Shown here: positions 18,267-27,108 of the stretch, in pieces
Layout of the letters: each line of letters begins with the position of its first letter
How positions within the stretch are numbered: position 1 is the first letter of the stretch
Source of the DNA: Streptomyces atroolivaceus
GTDB taxonomy: Bacteria; Actinomycetota; Actinomycetes; Streptomycetales; Streptomycetaceae
Assembly (NCBI RefSeq): GCF_000717025.1
Contig: NZ_JNXG01000014.1
Coordinates: forward strand, 129,465 to 193,464
DNA: 64,000 bases
Direction of reading: 5' to 3'
The notes under the pieces: model-generated
The model's input: the letters and a program-made list of their open reading frames with translations, nothing else
Told to the model about the DNA's origin: nothing
Databases searched by the model: none
Position numbers and translations under genes: made by a program

Positions 18267-19175
18267 ATGCGCGCAGCCCGATTCCACGAATACGGCGGAG
18301 CAGAGAGCCTGGTGATCGAGCAGGCCCCCGACCCCCACCCCGGACCCGGTGAGATTCGTGTCCGCGTCACGGCGGCCAGCGTCAATCCCATCGACTGGAA
18401 GCTGCGCTCCGGCGCCCTGCACCAGATCTTCCCCCTGGATCTGCCCGACATTCCCGGGCGCGACGCCGCCGGTGTGGTCGACGAGATCGGCGACGGGGTG
18501 CAGGGGGTGAGCATCGGCGACCGGGTCTTCGGACTGGGCGGTGTCACCGGGGCAAGCGCAGAGCTGCTCATCCTCTCGGCCTGGGCGCACACCCCCGCCA
18601 CGTGGAACGACGAGCAGGCCGCTGGTGCCGGTCTCGCGTCAGTGACCGCGATAGGTGGACTGAACGCGCTCGGCTCTCTCGCGGGGCGCACCCTCCTCGT
18701 CGAGGGTGCCGCCGGAGGCGTGGGCAGCGCGGCGGTCGAGATCGCCGTGGCACAAGGTGCTGCCACCGTGATCGGGACAGCCAGTGCACACAACCACGAG
18801 TTCCTCACCTCTCTCGGCGCCGTTCCCACCACCTACGGCCCTGGCCTCGCACAGCGCCTCACGGGCCTCGCTCCGCACGGCGTCGACATCGTGCTCGACA
18901 CCGCGGCCTCCGGCTCCCTGGACGACCTCGTCGCGATCGCGGGCGACCCGAAGCGCGTCGCGACGGTCGCCGACCACGCGGCCGGACAGCGCCTGGGCAC
19001 GCACGTGGTCAACGCGGTGAACGACTCCGTCCTCCTGTCCGCGGCGGCGGAACTGGGCAGGCAAGGCCGCTACACACCCCGTATCGAACAGACCTACCCC
19101 CTGGAACGGATCGCCGACGCCCACGCGCACGCCGAGCGCGGACGCACCCGCGGAAAGATCGTGATCTGTATCTGA
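18267..19175 (+). CDS. NADP-dependent quinone oxidoreductase (MDR superfamily)
   Basis: 302 residues from ATG 18267 (MRAARFHEYGGAESLVIEQA). The N-terminal GroES-like domain (SVNPIDWKLRSG, IPGRDAAGVVDEIGDGV) is followed by a Rossmann domain with the dinucleotide motif LLVEGAAGGVGSAAVEIA. No catalytic-zinc Cys/His set is seen, as in zeta-crystallin-type quinone reductases. It would reduce quinones or enones using NADPH in the cytoplasm. Divergent from the MerR regulator, which probably activates it. The stop codon lies within a tandem 20-bp duplication (19163-19202). Confidence 0.93.
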   Translation: MRAARFHEYGGAESLVIEQAPDPHPGPGEIRVRVTAASVNPIDWKLRSGALHQIFPLDLPDIPGRDAAGVVDEIGDGVQGVSIGDRVFGLGGVTGASAELLILSAWAHTPATWNDEQAAGAGLASVTAIGGLNALGSLAGRTLLVEGAAGGVGSAAVEIAVAQGAATVIGTASAHNHEFLTSLGAVPTTYGPGLAQRLTGLAPHGVDIVLDTAASGSLDDLVAIAGDPKRVATVADHAAGQRLGTHVVNAVNDSVLLSAAAELGRQGRYTPRIEQTYPLERIADAHAHAERGRTRGKIVICI

Positions 19176-19202
19176 ACAGGCCGATCTGTATCTGAACTGG
19201 CC
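19163..19202 (+). repeat. Tandem 20-bp duplication across the stop codon
   Basis: Two adjacent copies of GATCTGTATCTGAACAGGCC (the second with one change, A to T) span the 3' end of the reductase gene; the TGA stop is inside the first copy and is repeated in the second. A recent slippage or duplication event is the simplest explanation. Confidence 0.85.
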
Positions 19203-19519
19203 CACAGGGTAGGGAACTCGCGACCTGCGGGCCTGCGTGGCGAGCGTTCCCTCGATCGGTTCCGGAGAGCGGGCCGACACCATGGGGTGCCGTTGACGAG
19301 CGGCGATTCAGGTCCAAGTAGCCCGCCAGTAGCCTTCGCTCGAAGGTGCCGCGCGCTGATCCCCCCGAATGCCGGAGTACCCGCACCGGTTCCCGCGCCC
19401 TTGTGGTGAGAGACACCCACGTGAAGGACGACGATGGGGCGCATCCAGAGGCGGTGCCGAGCGCGACACACGCCGTCGGTCTGGGGCACGGGCAGCGGAG
19501 CCCTCGCCGTTCTCGCAAG

Positions 19520-19870
19520 CCGAGATGGAGCGAATCCTGCGCGCCTGGAACCGTGCGGTGGGCACCGGGCTGATGGGGAGTGGCACGGAGACGAAGTACC
19601 GCTTCACCCCGGACGGCGAGGTGCTGTCGACCGCGGTCGGCAGGAGGTGGCGGGTGCCGGCAGCCGGTTCTGCGCGGTACCGCGCCGGCCGAAGCGCTGG
19701 AGCGGGCACGCGACGAACACCCGCCTGGCGGCCGACCCGCTCGCCTCGCCCGAGGTCATCGAGGACCTGGAGGGGCTGGAAGGGCTGGTAAAGGTCTTGG
19801 GCCACCCGGAAACGACTCGTTCGGAGTGGTCGCAACGCTGTCCTTCTTCTCGCGTTCGGTCAGTACTGAG
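19520..19870 (+). pseudogene. Decayed gene, frameshifted, family unknown
   Basis: One frame reads FSQAEMERILRAWNRAVGTG and KYRFTPDGEVLSTAVGRRWRV; another takes over with TRLAADPLASPEVIEDLEGL and EGLVKVLGHPE. Both have good codon bias and together suggest an original gene with at least one frameshift. I cannot name the family. The 430 bases that follow, up to the GH26 gene, hold no further supported coding sequence. Confidence 0.35.
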
Positions 19871-20165
19871 AAGAACGAGAACTCGGCATACAGGATCAGC
19901 AACCCTCGGGTGTCGAGGAACTGTGTGACCTGCCGTCCGCTGTCTTGCTCGTCTCGTACCCCCGGTCATCTCGGCCCTCCCGTCATCGCTACGCCCCACG
20001 TTGTCGTGGCTGCACGGCGGGTTCGGCGAGTGGAGAGAGGGGCGGCGCGTGGGTCCGCACAGCGTCCGTCCCTGGAAGTGGGGGGTTCGGCGGCGCGGCG
20101 TGGCGCGCCACGCCGGTACGCAGTTCGATCCGTAACGCGAAACGCTCATTGCAGACAAGCGGCGA

Positions 20166-20197
20166 AAACGTGCCACGTTTAGGAAACGTTAAGTAAA
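20166..20197. promoter_or_regulatory. Probable operator region of the mannanase gene
   Basis: A perfect palindrome AAACGTG-C-CACGTTT (20166-20180) is followed by AACGTTAAGTAAA (20185-20197). The latter differs at one position from the motif at 29657-29669 in front of the ABC-importer/ROK divergon. LacI-family repressors often bind AACGTT-centred palindromes, and a LacI gene is part of this locus, so shared control is likely. Confidence 0.55.
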
Positions 20198-20303
20198 TTA
20201 TGTTGTCTGCCGGCAATGAAAGGGGACGCGGACCGTTGACGGGGGCCGGAAGTTCCGACACCTTCATGGCGTCAAGCATTTCCGTTCCGTCGCGAAAGCA
20301 GGG

Positions 20304-21317
20304 ATGCCCGTGAGAAAGACTCAACGCTTTATAACTTCCGCCTTGACTGCTGCAGCCGTTTTCACAGCAGCATTCGCCTGGCCGGCGGCGGAATCTGCGC
20401 AAGCGTTCCCCGCGACCCCCAAGCAGTCAGTGGTGAACTATCTGCAATCGATCTCCGGAAACAACATCGTTTCCGGACAGCACAACAAGGAGCCTGCGTC
20501 GGCCCCCGGGCAGTACACGCAACAGGTCAAGGACGTCACCGGGCAGTACCCGGGCCTGTGGGGCGGCGACCTGATGTTCAACGCCGCGGACGTCGCCAAT
20601 CGCCAGCGCGTGGTGGACCAGGCGAAGACCGAGTGGGCCAACGGGTCGCTGGTCTCCCTGACCTGGCATGCCTGTCCGCCGACCGGCGGAAGCACCTGTG
20701 CGTTCGAGGGCGGCGTCAAGTCGAACATATCGAACACACAGTTCTCGCAGATCCTCACCAACGGCAGCGCTCTGAACACCGCGTGGAAGCGGCGTCTCGA
20801 CGAGGTTGCTCCTTACCTGCAACAACTGAAGAGCTCGGGGATACCCGTTCTCTTCCGCCCGTTCCACGAGATGAACGAATCGTGGAACTGGTGGGGCAAC
20901 CGGCCGGGGGCCAACGGCAGCGCGCGGCTGTTCCAGATCACGCGTGACTACCTCGCGGGAACCAAGGGGCTGGACAATCTCATCTGGGTGTGGAACGTGC
21001 AGGACAATCCGGCCGGCGGGTGGAGCAATTACTACCCCGGAAATCAATACGCCGATGTCGTATCACTGGACGTCTGGTACAAGAGCCATCCGAGCTCCGC
21101 TGATTACCAGCAGATGAGGAACATCGCCGGGACAAAGCCCATGGCCATCGGGGAAATCGGCAAGATGCCGACCGCCGCGATACTGCAGAACCAGCCGCAA
21201 TGGGCCTGGTTCATGATGTGGTCCGAGCATCTGCGCGGGAACAACACCAACGCCGAGATCCAAGCGGCGTACTTCCATCCCCGCGTTCTGAACCAGGGCG
21301 AGGTAAGCCTTCCTTGA
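20304..21317 (+). CDS. Secreted GH26 endo-beta-1,4-mannanase
   Basis: 337 residues from ATG 20304 (GTG 20310 is an alternative, better spaced from AGCAGGG). A signal peptide (residues 1-34, core TSALTAAAVFTAAFAWPAA) is followed by a single GH26 (beta/alpha)8 domain. Acid/base Glu189 lies in LFRPFHEMN and the nucleophile Glu284 in AIGEIGK; the WGGDLMF and SGQHN motifs near the N-terminus are also family-specific. It has no carbohydrate-binding module. It would cut mannan chains outside the cell into oligosaccharides for the importer encoded 7 kb downstream. Confidence 0.95.
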   Translation: MPVRKTQRFITSALTAAAVFTAAFAWPAAESAQAFPATPKQSVVNYLQSISGNNIVSGQHNKEPASAPGQYTQQVKDVTGQYPGLWGGDLMFNAADVANRQRVVDQAKTEWANGSLVSLTWHACPPTGGSTCAFEGGVKSNISNTQFSQILTNGSALNTAWKRRLDEVAPYLQQLKSSGIPVLFRPFHEMNESWNWWGNRPGANGSARLFQITRDYLAGTKGLDNLIWVWNVQDNPAGGWSNYYPGNQYADVVSLDVWYKSHPSSADYQQMRNIAGTKPMAIGEIGKMPTAAILQNQPQWAWFMMWSEHLRGNNTNAEIQAAYFHPRVLNQGEVSLP

Positions 21318-21427
21318 GGGCGCTGCCGCCATGGCCACCGCAGACTCGCGGCGGCTCGTGATCCAGGTCGGGCCGGAGGGGCCCGGAGGCCGTTCGCCTT
21401 CGGCCTGACGGCAGCGGACGGGCACGG

Positions 21428-22105
21428 TCACAGCCATCCGGACAGCCCGTGGAGAAAACCGGCCGGATCGTCACGGTGGACGGTGTGCCCTGCACCGTCC
21501 ACCGTCCGCGTGTGCCAGCCCCGGCGGCGCAGCGTCGCGGCGGCAGCCGGTGGAATCCGCTCGCTGGGGTCAGCGAGCAGCACCAGAGAAGGTGCGGCCG
21601 GGGTAGTGGGCAGACCGGGCAAGTGGACGAGGGCGGCGACGGAGCTCGGGTCCCAGGTCGCCAGGGCTTGATGCTCGGCGGTGATGTCGTCGTCGTGCCA
21701 GCGCGGATGCGCGGCCCGCAACTCCTGCCAGGTGGCGTGCTTGACGGCGCGCAGGGCGGCCAGGTCCCGGGGCCGGCTCACCCATGCGGGGTCGCAGTGG
21801 ATGGCGCGACCACAGCGCAGTCGGGGTAGAGCGGTCAGCAGTGCGGCTGAGCCGAGCGAGTGTCCGATGGCCAGGTCGGGGGCCGTAGGCAGGGTTTCGA
21901 GCAGGTCGGCGGCAAGAACGGCGGGAGTGTAGGTCTCGCCGTGGCCACTGGCGCCGTGACCGCGCAGGTCGACGGCGATGACCCGGTAGCCGCGCTCGGC
22001 GACAGCGGGAGCGACACGGTTCCATGTACGTGAGTCCGTCATGATGCCGTGGACCAGTACGGCTGTACGAGGGCCGCTCCCCCAGACTCTGGTCGCGAGC
22101 ATCAT
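21428..22105 (-). CDS. Alpha/beta hydrolase
   Basis: About 225 residues from the ATG pair at 22100-22105 (MMLATRVWGSGPRTAVLVHG); the frame is open much farther upstream, but there the sequence is not protein-like. The oxyanion HG motif is in LVHGIMTD, nucleophile Ser in AIGHSLGSAAL, and the catalytic His in VDGAGHTVHRDDP. Family members are esterases, lipases or C-C hydrolases; nothing narrows the substrate. Convergent with the mannanase gene and not obviously part of the mannan pathway. Confidence 0.88.
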   Translation of the reverse strand: MMLATRVWGSGPRTAVLVHGIMTDSRTWNRVAPAVAERGYRVIAVDLRGHGASGHGETYTPAVLAADLLETLPTAPDLAIGHSLGSAALLTALPRLRCGRAIHCDPAWVSRPRDLAALRAVKHATWQELRAAHPRWHDDDITAEHQALATWDPSSVAALVHLPGLPTTPAAPSLVLLADPSERIPPAAAATLRRRGWHTRTVDGAGHTVHRDDPAGFLHGLSGWL

Positions 22106-22525
22106 GAGGTGGCGTGGTGCGCGCCGGACCACAGCTCGGCCTGCGGTTCGCCGTCGGGTCGTTGCCCAACAAGAGCGGGGCTCGCGGTGCGTGACCCTCG
22201 GGGACAGGTGCGTACGACGGGGCTGAGAAGGGAGATTGCAGTCACGGGGCGCTCCGGGGAGGGGGGAGGAAAGGGATGGGCCGCCCTCGTGGGGAGAGGG
22301 CGGCGCATCGGAGCCGGGCACGGGTCAGGGCCGTCGTGCCCGGCAGCTCGGCCAGGTCAGTCGGTGGCCGAGGAGTCGATGCGGGTCGTTCCCGGCTCGC
22401 CGTGGAAACAGACGGAAGGCCGGGTGACATGGGCCGGGTCGAGAGGGCCTTTCGTCGCCCCGGGCGGGTTGTCGCGCAGGGCGGGTTGGTCAAGTCCGCG
22501 AGGGAGAGGCCGATCGTCTTGCTGT

Positions 22526-22567
22526 CGGTGCCGGTGCCGGTGCCAGTGCCGGTGCCGGTGCCGGTGA
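22526..22567 (+). repeat. Tandem hexanucleotide repeat (CGGTGC)n
   Basis: About seven copies of CGGTGC, one of them CAGTGC, lie between the hydrolase and LacI genes. In the minus strand the repeat would encode a Thr-Gly run, but no supported gene covers it. Such repeats vary by slippage. Confidence 0.85.
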
Positions 22568-22662
22568 GGGGAATCTTCGCGAAGGGTGGTGGAGGGAAGT
22601 GGCAGAAGGCCGGCGCGATCCGGGGTGCGCATCCCACACGGGACGCCGCTGCAGCCACGGCT

Positions 22663-23721
22663 TCAGTCGGTGGGTTCCCGCGGGGGTGCGCTGCTGCCGC
22701 GCGGCAGCAGTACAGGGGGTGCCGCAGGGCCGGACGACAGGTCGCGACGGTGGACGACGTCGAACAGCCGACGGGTCACGTCAGCGCCGAAGCCGAACAC
22801 GTCATGGCTCATGGCGGAGAGGGTCGGGTGCGTGAGTTGGCACAACTGGGAGTCGTCCCAGGCGATCAGGCTGACGTCCCTCGGTACGCTCAACCCCATC
22901 TCGGCGGCCACGGACAGACCCGCGACGGCCATGATGTCGTTGTCGTAGACGATGGCCGTGGGGCGGTTCGGGGAGGCCAGCAGCGACCGGGTCGCCCGGG
23001 CGCCCTGTTCCCCGGAATAGTCGGTGGTGACGCTGCGGGCCGGCTCCAGCCCGAGTTCGGCCACGATCGTGTTCAGCGCGGCGGTGCGGATGATGGTGTG
23101 GCCGAGCGACGGATGGCCGCCCACCCGTGCGATCCGCCTGTGCCCGAGAGCGGCGAGGTAGCGCACCGCCTCATGCACGGCAGCCTCGTCATCGGTCCAT
23201 ACCGAGGTGAACCCGCCGGTCAGCGACGGGTGGCCGACCGCGACGGCCGGTAGCCCGATCGCCGCCAGTTCGGTGACCCGGGGGTCGTTCTGCTGGATGT
23301 CGACCAGAATGGAACCGGCGATCCGGCGCGACTGCCACCACTCGCGGTGAACAGCTATCTCCTGAGTGGCGTCGCGCACCAGGTGCAGGAGCAGTGAGCA
23401 CCGGTGTTCCTCCAGGACGGACTCGACCCCGGAGATGAACTCCATGTAGAACGGCTCCAGCCCGAGCTGTCGCGCCGGCCGGGCGATGACCAGGCCGACG
23501 GTGTCCGCAGCACCGGTCGCGGAGCCGGACAGCTTGATCGCGGTCTGGCTCGGCACCCAACCCAGCTCCGTGACCGCCGCCATGATGCGTACACGGGTGG
23601 CTTCCGAGACACCGGGCCGGTTGTTGAACGCCAGGGACACAGCACCTCGGGACACCCCGGCCCGGGCGGCCACATCGTTGATGGTGACGCGCCCGGACCG
23701 GCGTGCGGGTGCCTCACTCAC
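22663..23721 (-). CDS. LacI-family repressor of the mannan locus
   Basis: 352 residues from a GTG at 23719-23721. The LacI helix-turn-helix and hinge are at the N-terminus (VTINDVAARAGVSRGAVSLA, FNNRPGVSEATR), followed by a periplasmic-binding-protein-like sensor domain (VGLVIARPARQLGLEPFYME, IAWDDSQLCQLTHPTLSAMS). The start codon overlaps the end of the beta-mannosidase gene by eight bases, so its translation is coupled. By position it should control the ABC/mannosidase operon, and probably the mannanase, responding to a mannose-type sugar. It may bind the AACGTT motifs listed at 20185 and 29657. Confidence 0.93.
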   Translation of the reverse strand: MSEAPARRSGRVTINDVAARAGVSRGAVSLAFNNRPGVSEATRVRIMAAVTELGWVPSQTAIKLSGSATGAADTVGLVIARPARQLGLEPFYMEFISGVESVLEEHRCSLLLHLVRDATQEIAVHREWWQSRRIAGSILVDIQQNDPRVTELAAIGLPAVAVGHPSLTGGFTSVWTDDEAAVHEAVRYLAALGHRRIARVGGHPSLGHTIIRTAALNTIVAELGLEPARSVTTDYSGEQGARATRSLLASPNRPTAIVYDNDIMAVAGLSVAAEMGLSVPRDVSLIAWDDSQLCQLTHPTLSAMSHDVFGFGADVTRRLFDVVHRRDLSSGPAAPPVLLPRGSSAPPREPTD

Positions 23722-26185
23722 GACCGGCCGCCCCGTTGACGCAGAACAGTGCGCGGTCTGCGGCTTCCGCGGTGGGCTGCTCCCACCCGGTCACCCGCCA
23801 GGTGAAACTCTCGCCGGGCAACAGCGTGGCCCGTCCGTGGTCGGTGCGGGCGTCCGGGGCCAGCCGGTCGGCCTGCAGCACCAGGTCCCGTACGAGTCCG
23901 GTGGCGGTGACGGTGACCGCCACGCCTCTCCCGCCGTCCTGGCTCACCCGGACATCGTAGGAGGCGGCAGGGTAGGCGAACTCACGGTCCGCGCAGGCGA
24001 AGTGCACCGCACGCAGGCCGTCCGCATCGGCGGTCAGGAACTCCCGACGCGTGTCGCCGAACTCGATGACCGAACGGGGAAGCGCCTCCAGAGCCACGCT
24101 GCGTCCCGCGGCCCTGAGCGTGACCTCGGCGCTTGCCAGCACCGTTCCGTCCGCGCCCAGCCGGCGGACCGTGGCGGTGGTGTCCCAGGTGGCCGCGCTC
24201 TGGTTGCACCCGGCGATCACCAGGGCGCCGTCCCGGTCCTGGAGCGTCAGCAGCCGGTCGGCGTACAGACGGCGCATTTCGAAGTACAGCGGCTTGAGCC
24301 GGGCGTCACCGTCGATCGCGGCCCAGGAGGTCACCGGCCAGCAGTCGTTGAGCTGCCACAGCACCGTACCGGCGCAACGGGGCCAGTGGGAGCGCCAGTG
24401 CTCCACCCCGGTGGCGACGGCGCGGGCCTGATTCAGCTGGGTCAGGTAGTGCCAGGTGTCGAAGTCGGCCGGTTGGGCGAAGTGGTGGGCGAGCCCACGG
24501 TTCAGCTTGCCGTTGCCGTCCTCCGCCTTCTGGTGGTGCAGCATGCCGGGGGAACCATCCGTCAACGGCCTTTCGGACAGCGCGCGTTCCAGGGTGGCGT
24601 GGGCCGGCGGGGCCTGCCAGCCGAACTCCGCGACGAAGCGGGGCACGGTGGTGAGGTAGTCGCTGTAGTCACGGCGGTTCCACACCTCCCACGAGTGTGC
24701 GGTGCCATGGTCAGGGTCATTCGGAGTGTGGTTCCACGACCCGGACCAGGGGCTGCCCGCCCAGTAGGGCCGCGTCGGGTCCGTCTGGGCCACGATGCGG
24801 GGCAGTAGACCCAGGTAATAGCCCTCCCCCCAGGACTCTCCGGCGAGTTCCTGCTCCCACTCCCAGTCGGCGAATCCCCACAGGTTCTCGTTGTTGCCGT
24901 TCCACAGCACCAGCGACGGGTGGGGCATCAGCCGGGCCACGTTCTCCCGGGCCTCGGCCTCGATCTCGGAGCGCAGCGGCTGCTCCTCCGGGTAGGCGGC
25001 GCAGGCGAACAGGAAGTCCTGCCAGACCATCAGACCCAGCTCGTCGCAGATGTCGTAGAAGGCGCGGTCCTCGTAGATCCCCCCACCCCACACGCGTACC
25101 AGGTCCACACCCGCGTCGGCGGCCTGGGTGAGACGGGTGCGGTAGCGGTCAGCGCTGACGCGGGCGGGAAAGACGTCGTCGGGTATCCAGTTCACTCCCC
25201 GGGCGAAGACCGGAGTGCCGTTGACGACCAGGGTGAAGGCGCTTCCGTGCACGTCCCGGGACGTGTCGAGTTCGATCGTGCGGAAGCCTATGCGTCGCTC
25301 CCACGCGTCGAGGACATGGCCGTCGTCGTCCTTGAGTTCGACGCCGCACTCGTACAGAGACTGGTCGCCATAGCCGCGCGGCCACCACAGCGCTACGTCC
25401 GGGATGTGCACGGTCACCGTGGCGGTCGTGGCTCCGGGTGTGACGGTGATCTCCGACGATGTGCCGCCGACAGTGGCCGTCAGACGCAGGGGCCGGCTCC
25501 GACCGGTTGCTGTACGGTCCAGCTCGACGATGATGTCCACGATGCCGCTCCCATCACCCGCGACGGTGGCCTGAGGACGGACCTCAGCCAGCCGGGCTGT
25601 GGACCACTGCTCGATGCGCGCCTCGCGCCACACACCGGCCGTCACCAGGGTGGGGCCCCAGTCCCATCCGAACGAGCAGGCCATCTTGCGGATGTAGTTG
25701 AACGGCTCGGGGTAGGAGTTGGGCCGCTCCCCCAGCGTCGCCCGGATCGTCTCGGCCTCGGTGTACGCGGAGGTGAAGGCGACTTCGAGCGGCGCCGGAC
25801 CGTTCGCCAGCAGATCGGTGACGTCGAACCGGTAGGAGCGGTGCATGTTCCGGGTACGCCCCAGCAGGCGGCCGGCGGCGCGGACGGCGGCGACCGTGTC
25901 CAGTCCGTCGAAGACCAGTTCGGCCCGCTCGAAGGTGCTGTCCCTGCGGGGCAGGTCGGTCGCATACGTCCAGTCGGCGCGGCCCACCCAGGCGGCCTCC
26001 GACTCGTTCCGCTCCAGATACGGGTCGGCCAGCAGGTCCGCTGCCATCAGGTCGGTGTGGACGCAGCCGGGCACCTGCGCCGGCACGGTGGTTCCTGCCA
26101 GCGCCGGGGGCGCGCCCTCGGGGGTGCCGCGGTCGGTGTTCAGCCGCAGTGTCCAGCCCTGGGACAGCGGCGTGGGGACCTTCAT
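23714..26185 (-). CDS. GH2 beta-mannosidase
   Basis: 823 residues from the ATG at 26183-26185, preceded by AAGGAG. Domain order follows GH2: an N-terminal jelly-roll domain (PGCVHTDLMAADLLADPYLE typical of beta-mannosidases), immunoglobulin-like domain(s), then the TIM barrel. Acid/base Glu433 is in WNGNNENLWG and the nucleophile Glu520 in FVAEFGWQAPP. No signal peptide is visible, so it should act in the cytoplasm, releasing mannose from imported manno-oligosaccharides. It lies 44 bases after the second ABC permease and overlaps the LacI gene. Confidence 0.95.
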   Translation of the reverse strand: MKVPTPLSQGWTLRLNTDRGTPEGAPPALAGTTVPAQVPGCVHTDLMAADLLADPYLERNESEAAWVGRADWTYATDLPRRDSTFERAELVFDGLDTVAAVRAAGRLLGRTRNMHRSYRFDVTDLLANGPAPLEVAFTSAYTEAETIRATLGERPNSYPEPFNYIRKMACSFGWDWGPTLVTAGVWREARIEQWSTARLAEVRPQATVAGDGSGIVDIIVELDRTATGRSRPLRLTATVGGTSSEITVTPGATTATVTVHIPDVALWWPRGYGDQSLYECGVELKDDDGHVLDAWERRIGFRTIELDTSRDVHGSAFTLVVNGTPVFARGVNWIPDDVFPARVSADRYRTRLTQAADAGVDLVRVWGGGIYEDRAFYDICDELGLMVWQDFLFACAAYPEEQPLRSEIEAEARENVARLMPHPSLVLWNGNNENLWGFADWEWEQELAGESWGEGYYLGLLPRIVAQTDPTRPYWAGSPWSGSWNHTPNDPDHGTAHSWEVWNRRDYSDYLTTVPRFVAEFGWQAPPAHATLERALSERPLTDGSPGMLHHQKAEDGNGKLNRGLAHHFAQPADFDTWHYLTQLNQARAVATGVEHWRSHWPRCAGTVLWQLNDCWPVTSWAAIDGDARLKPLYFEMRRLYADRLLTLQDRDGALVIAGCNQSAATWDTTATVRRLGADGTVLASAEVTLRAAGRSVALEALPRSVIEFGDTRREFLTADADGLRAVHFACADREFAYPAASYDVRVSQDGGRGVAVTVTATGLVRDLVLQADRLAPDARTDHGRATLLPGESFTWRVTGWEQPTAEAADRALFCVNGAAGRE

Positions 26186-26229
26186 GCGTACTCCTTGAGA
26201 CGTAGTGCGGGGCGCGATGGGCGGGCAGG

Positions 26230-27108
26230 TCATTTGGTGGACCCGGCCGCGAATCCGCTGTAGATGAAGCGCTGCAGCGCCAGGAAGACGATCAGGGTGG
26301 GCACGATCACGACGATCGTGCCGGCGGAGATGGTCTCCCAGTGGGCGCCGAAGGGGCCTTTGAATCGGAACAGGGCGGTGGAGATGGTGCCGAGTTCGGG
26401 GTCCGGCATGTAGAGGAAGGGCACGTAGAAGTCGTTGTAGATCGCGATGCCCTTGACGATGACGACGGTGGCGATGGCCGGTCGAAGCATCGGGAGGATG
26501 ATCTTCCGGTAGATCGTCCAGGAGTTGGCGCCGTCGATGCGTGCGGCCTCGTCCAGGGAGAGGGGGATGGACCGGATGAACTGCAGGAAGATGTAGATCG
26601 ACACGATGTCGGTGCCGGTGTACAGCAGGATCGGTGCCCACCTGCTGTTGAATGCGCCGAGCTCGTCGATCACCTGGAACGTCGCGACCTGGGTGGTGAC
26701 GCTGGGCACCAGCGTCGCCAGCAGGAAGAGGCCCATCACCAGTTTCTTGAGACGGAACTGGAAGCGGTCGATGGCATAGGCGGTCATCGAGCCGATCAGC
26801 ACCGTCCCCGCGGTGGACACCACGAGGATCAGCGTCGTGTTGCCGAACGCCCGCAGCATCGCGCCCTGCTCGACGGCGGTCGCGTAGTTGGCGAAGTTGA
26901 ACCAGTCACCGGGCAGCGACAGCGGTCCGCTGTTCGCCACCTCCGACTCGGTCTTGAGCGAGGTCAGCAGGACGACGACGAGCGGAACGAGGACCACTGC
27001 CGAGGCCAGGAGCAGGGACAGGTACTTGAGGAGGGCGGGAATCCTGGTCGGTACGGTGCGGTCGGCGTGGATCGTGCGCCGGGGCGGGGCGGACATGTCG
27101 GTGGTCAC
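26230..27108 (-). CDS. Carbohydrate ABC transporter permease (MalG-like)
   Basis: 292 residues from a GTG that overlaps the stop of the preceding permease gene (GTGA). Six membrane helices are visible (PALLKYLSLLLASAVVLVPL first), and the EAA loop DEAARIDGANSWTIYRKIIL contacts the ATPase. No ATPase gene is present in the operon; Streptomyces commonly uses the shared ATPase MsiK for such importers. Together with the upstream permease and binding protein it should import mannan-derived oligosaccharides. Confidence 0.94.
   Translation of the reverse strand: MTTDMSAPPRRTIHADRTVPTRIPALLKYLSLLLASAVVLVPLVVVLLTSLKTESEVANSGPLSLPGDWFNFANYATAVEQGAMLRAFGNTTLILVVSTAGTVLIGSMTAYAIDRFQFRLKKLVMGLFLLATLVPSVTTQVATFQVIDELGAFNSRWAPILLYTGTDIVSIYIFLQFIRSIPLSLDEAARIDGANSWTIYRKIILPMLRPAIATVVIVKGIAIYNDFYVPFLYMPDPELGTISTALFRFKGPFGAHWETISAGTIVVIVPTLIVFLALQRFIYSGFAAGSTK

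Noticed and set aside
22575..22645. tRNA-like look on the plus strand (GGGTGCGCATCCCACACGGGA resembles a T-arm; GGAGGGAAGTGGCAGA resembles a Leu D-arm)
   Set aside because: No acceptor or anticodon stem can be paired; similarity is limited to short GC-rich pieces.
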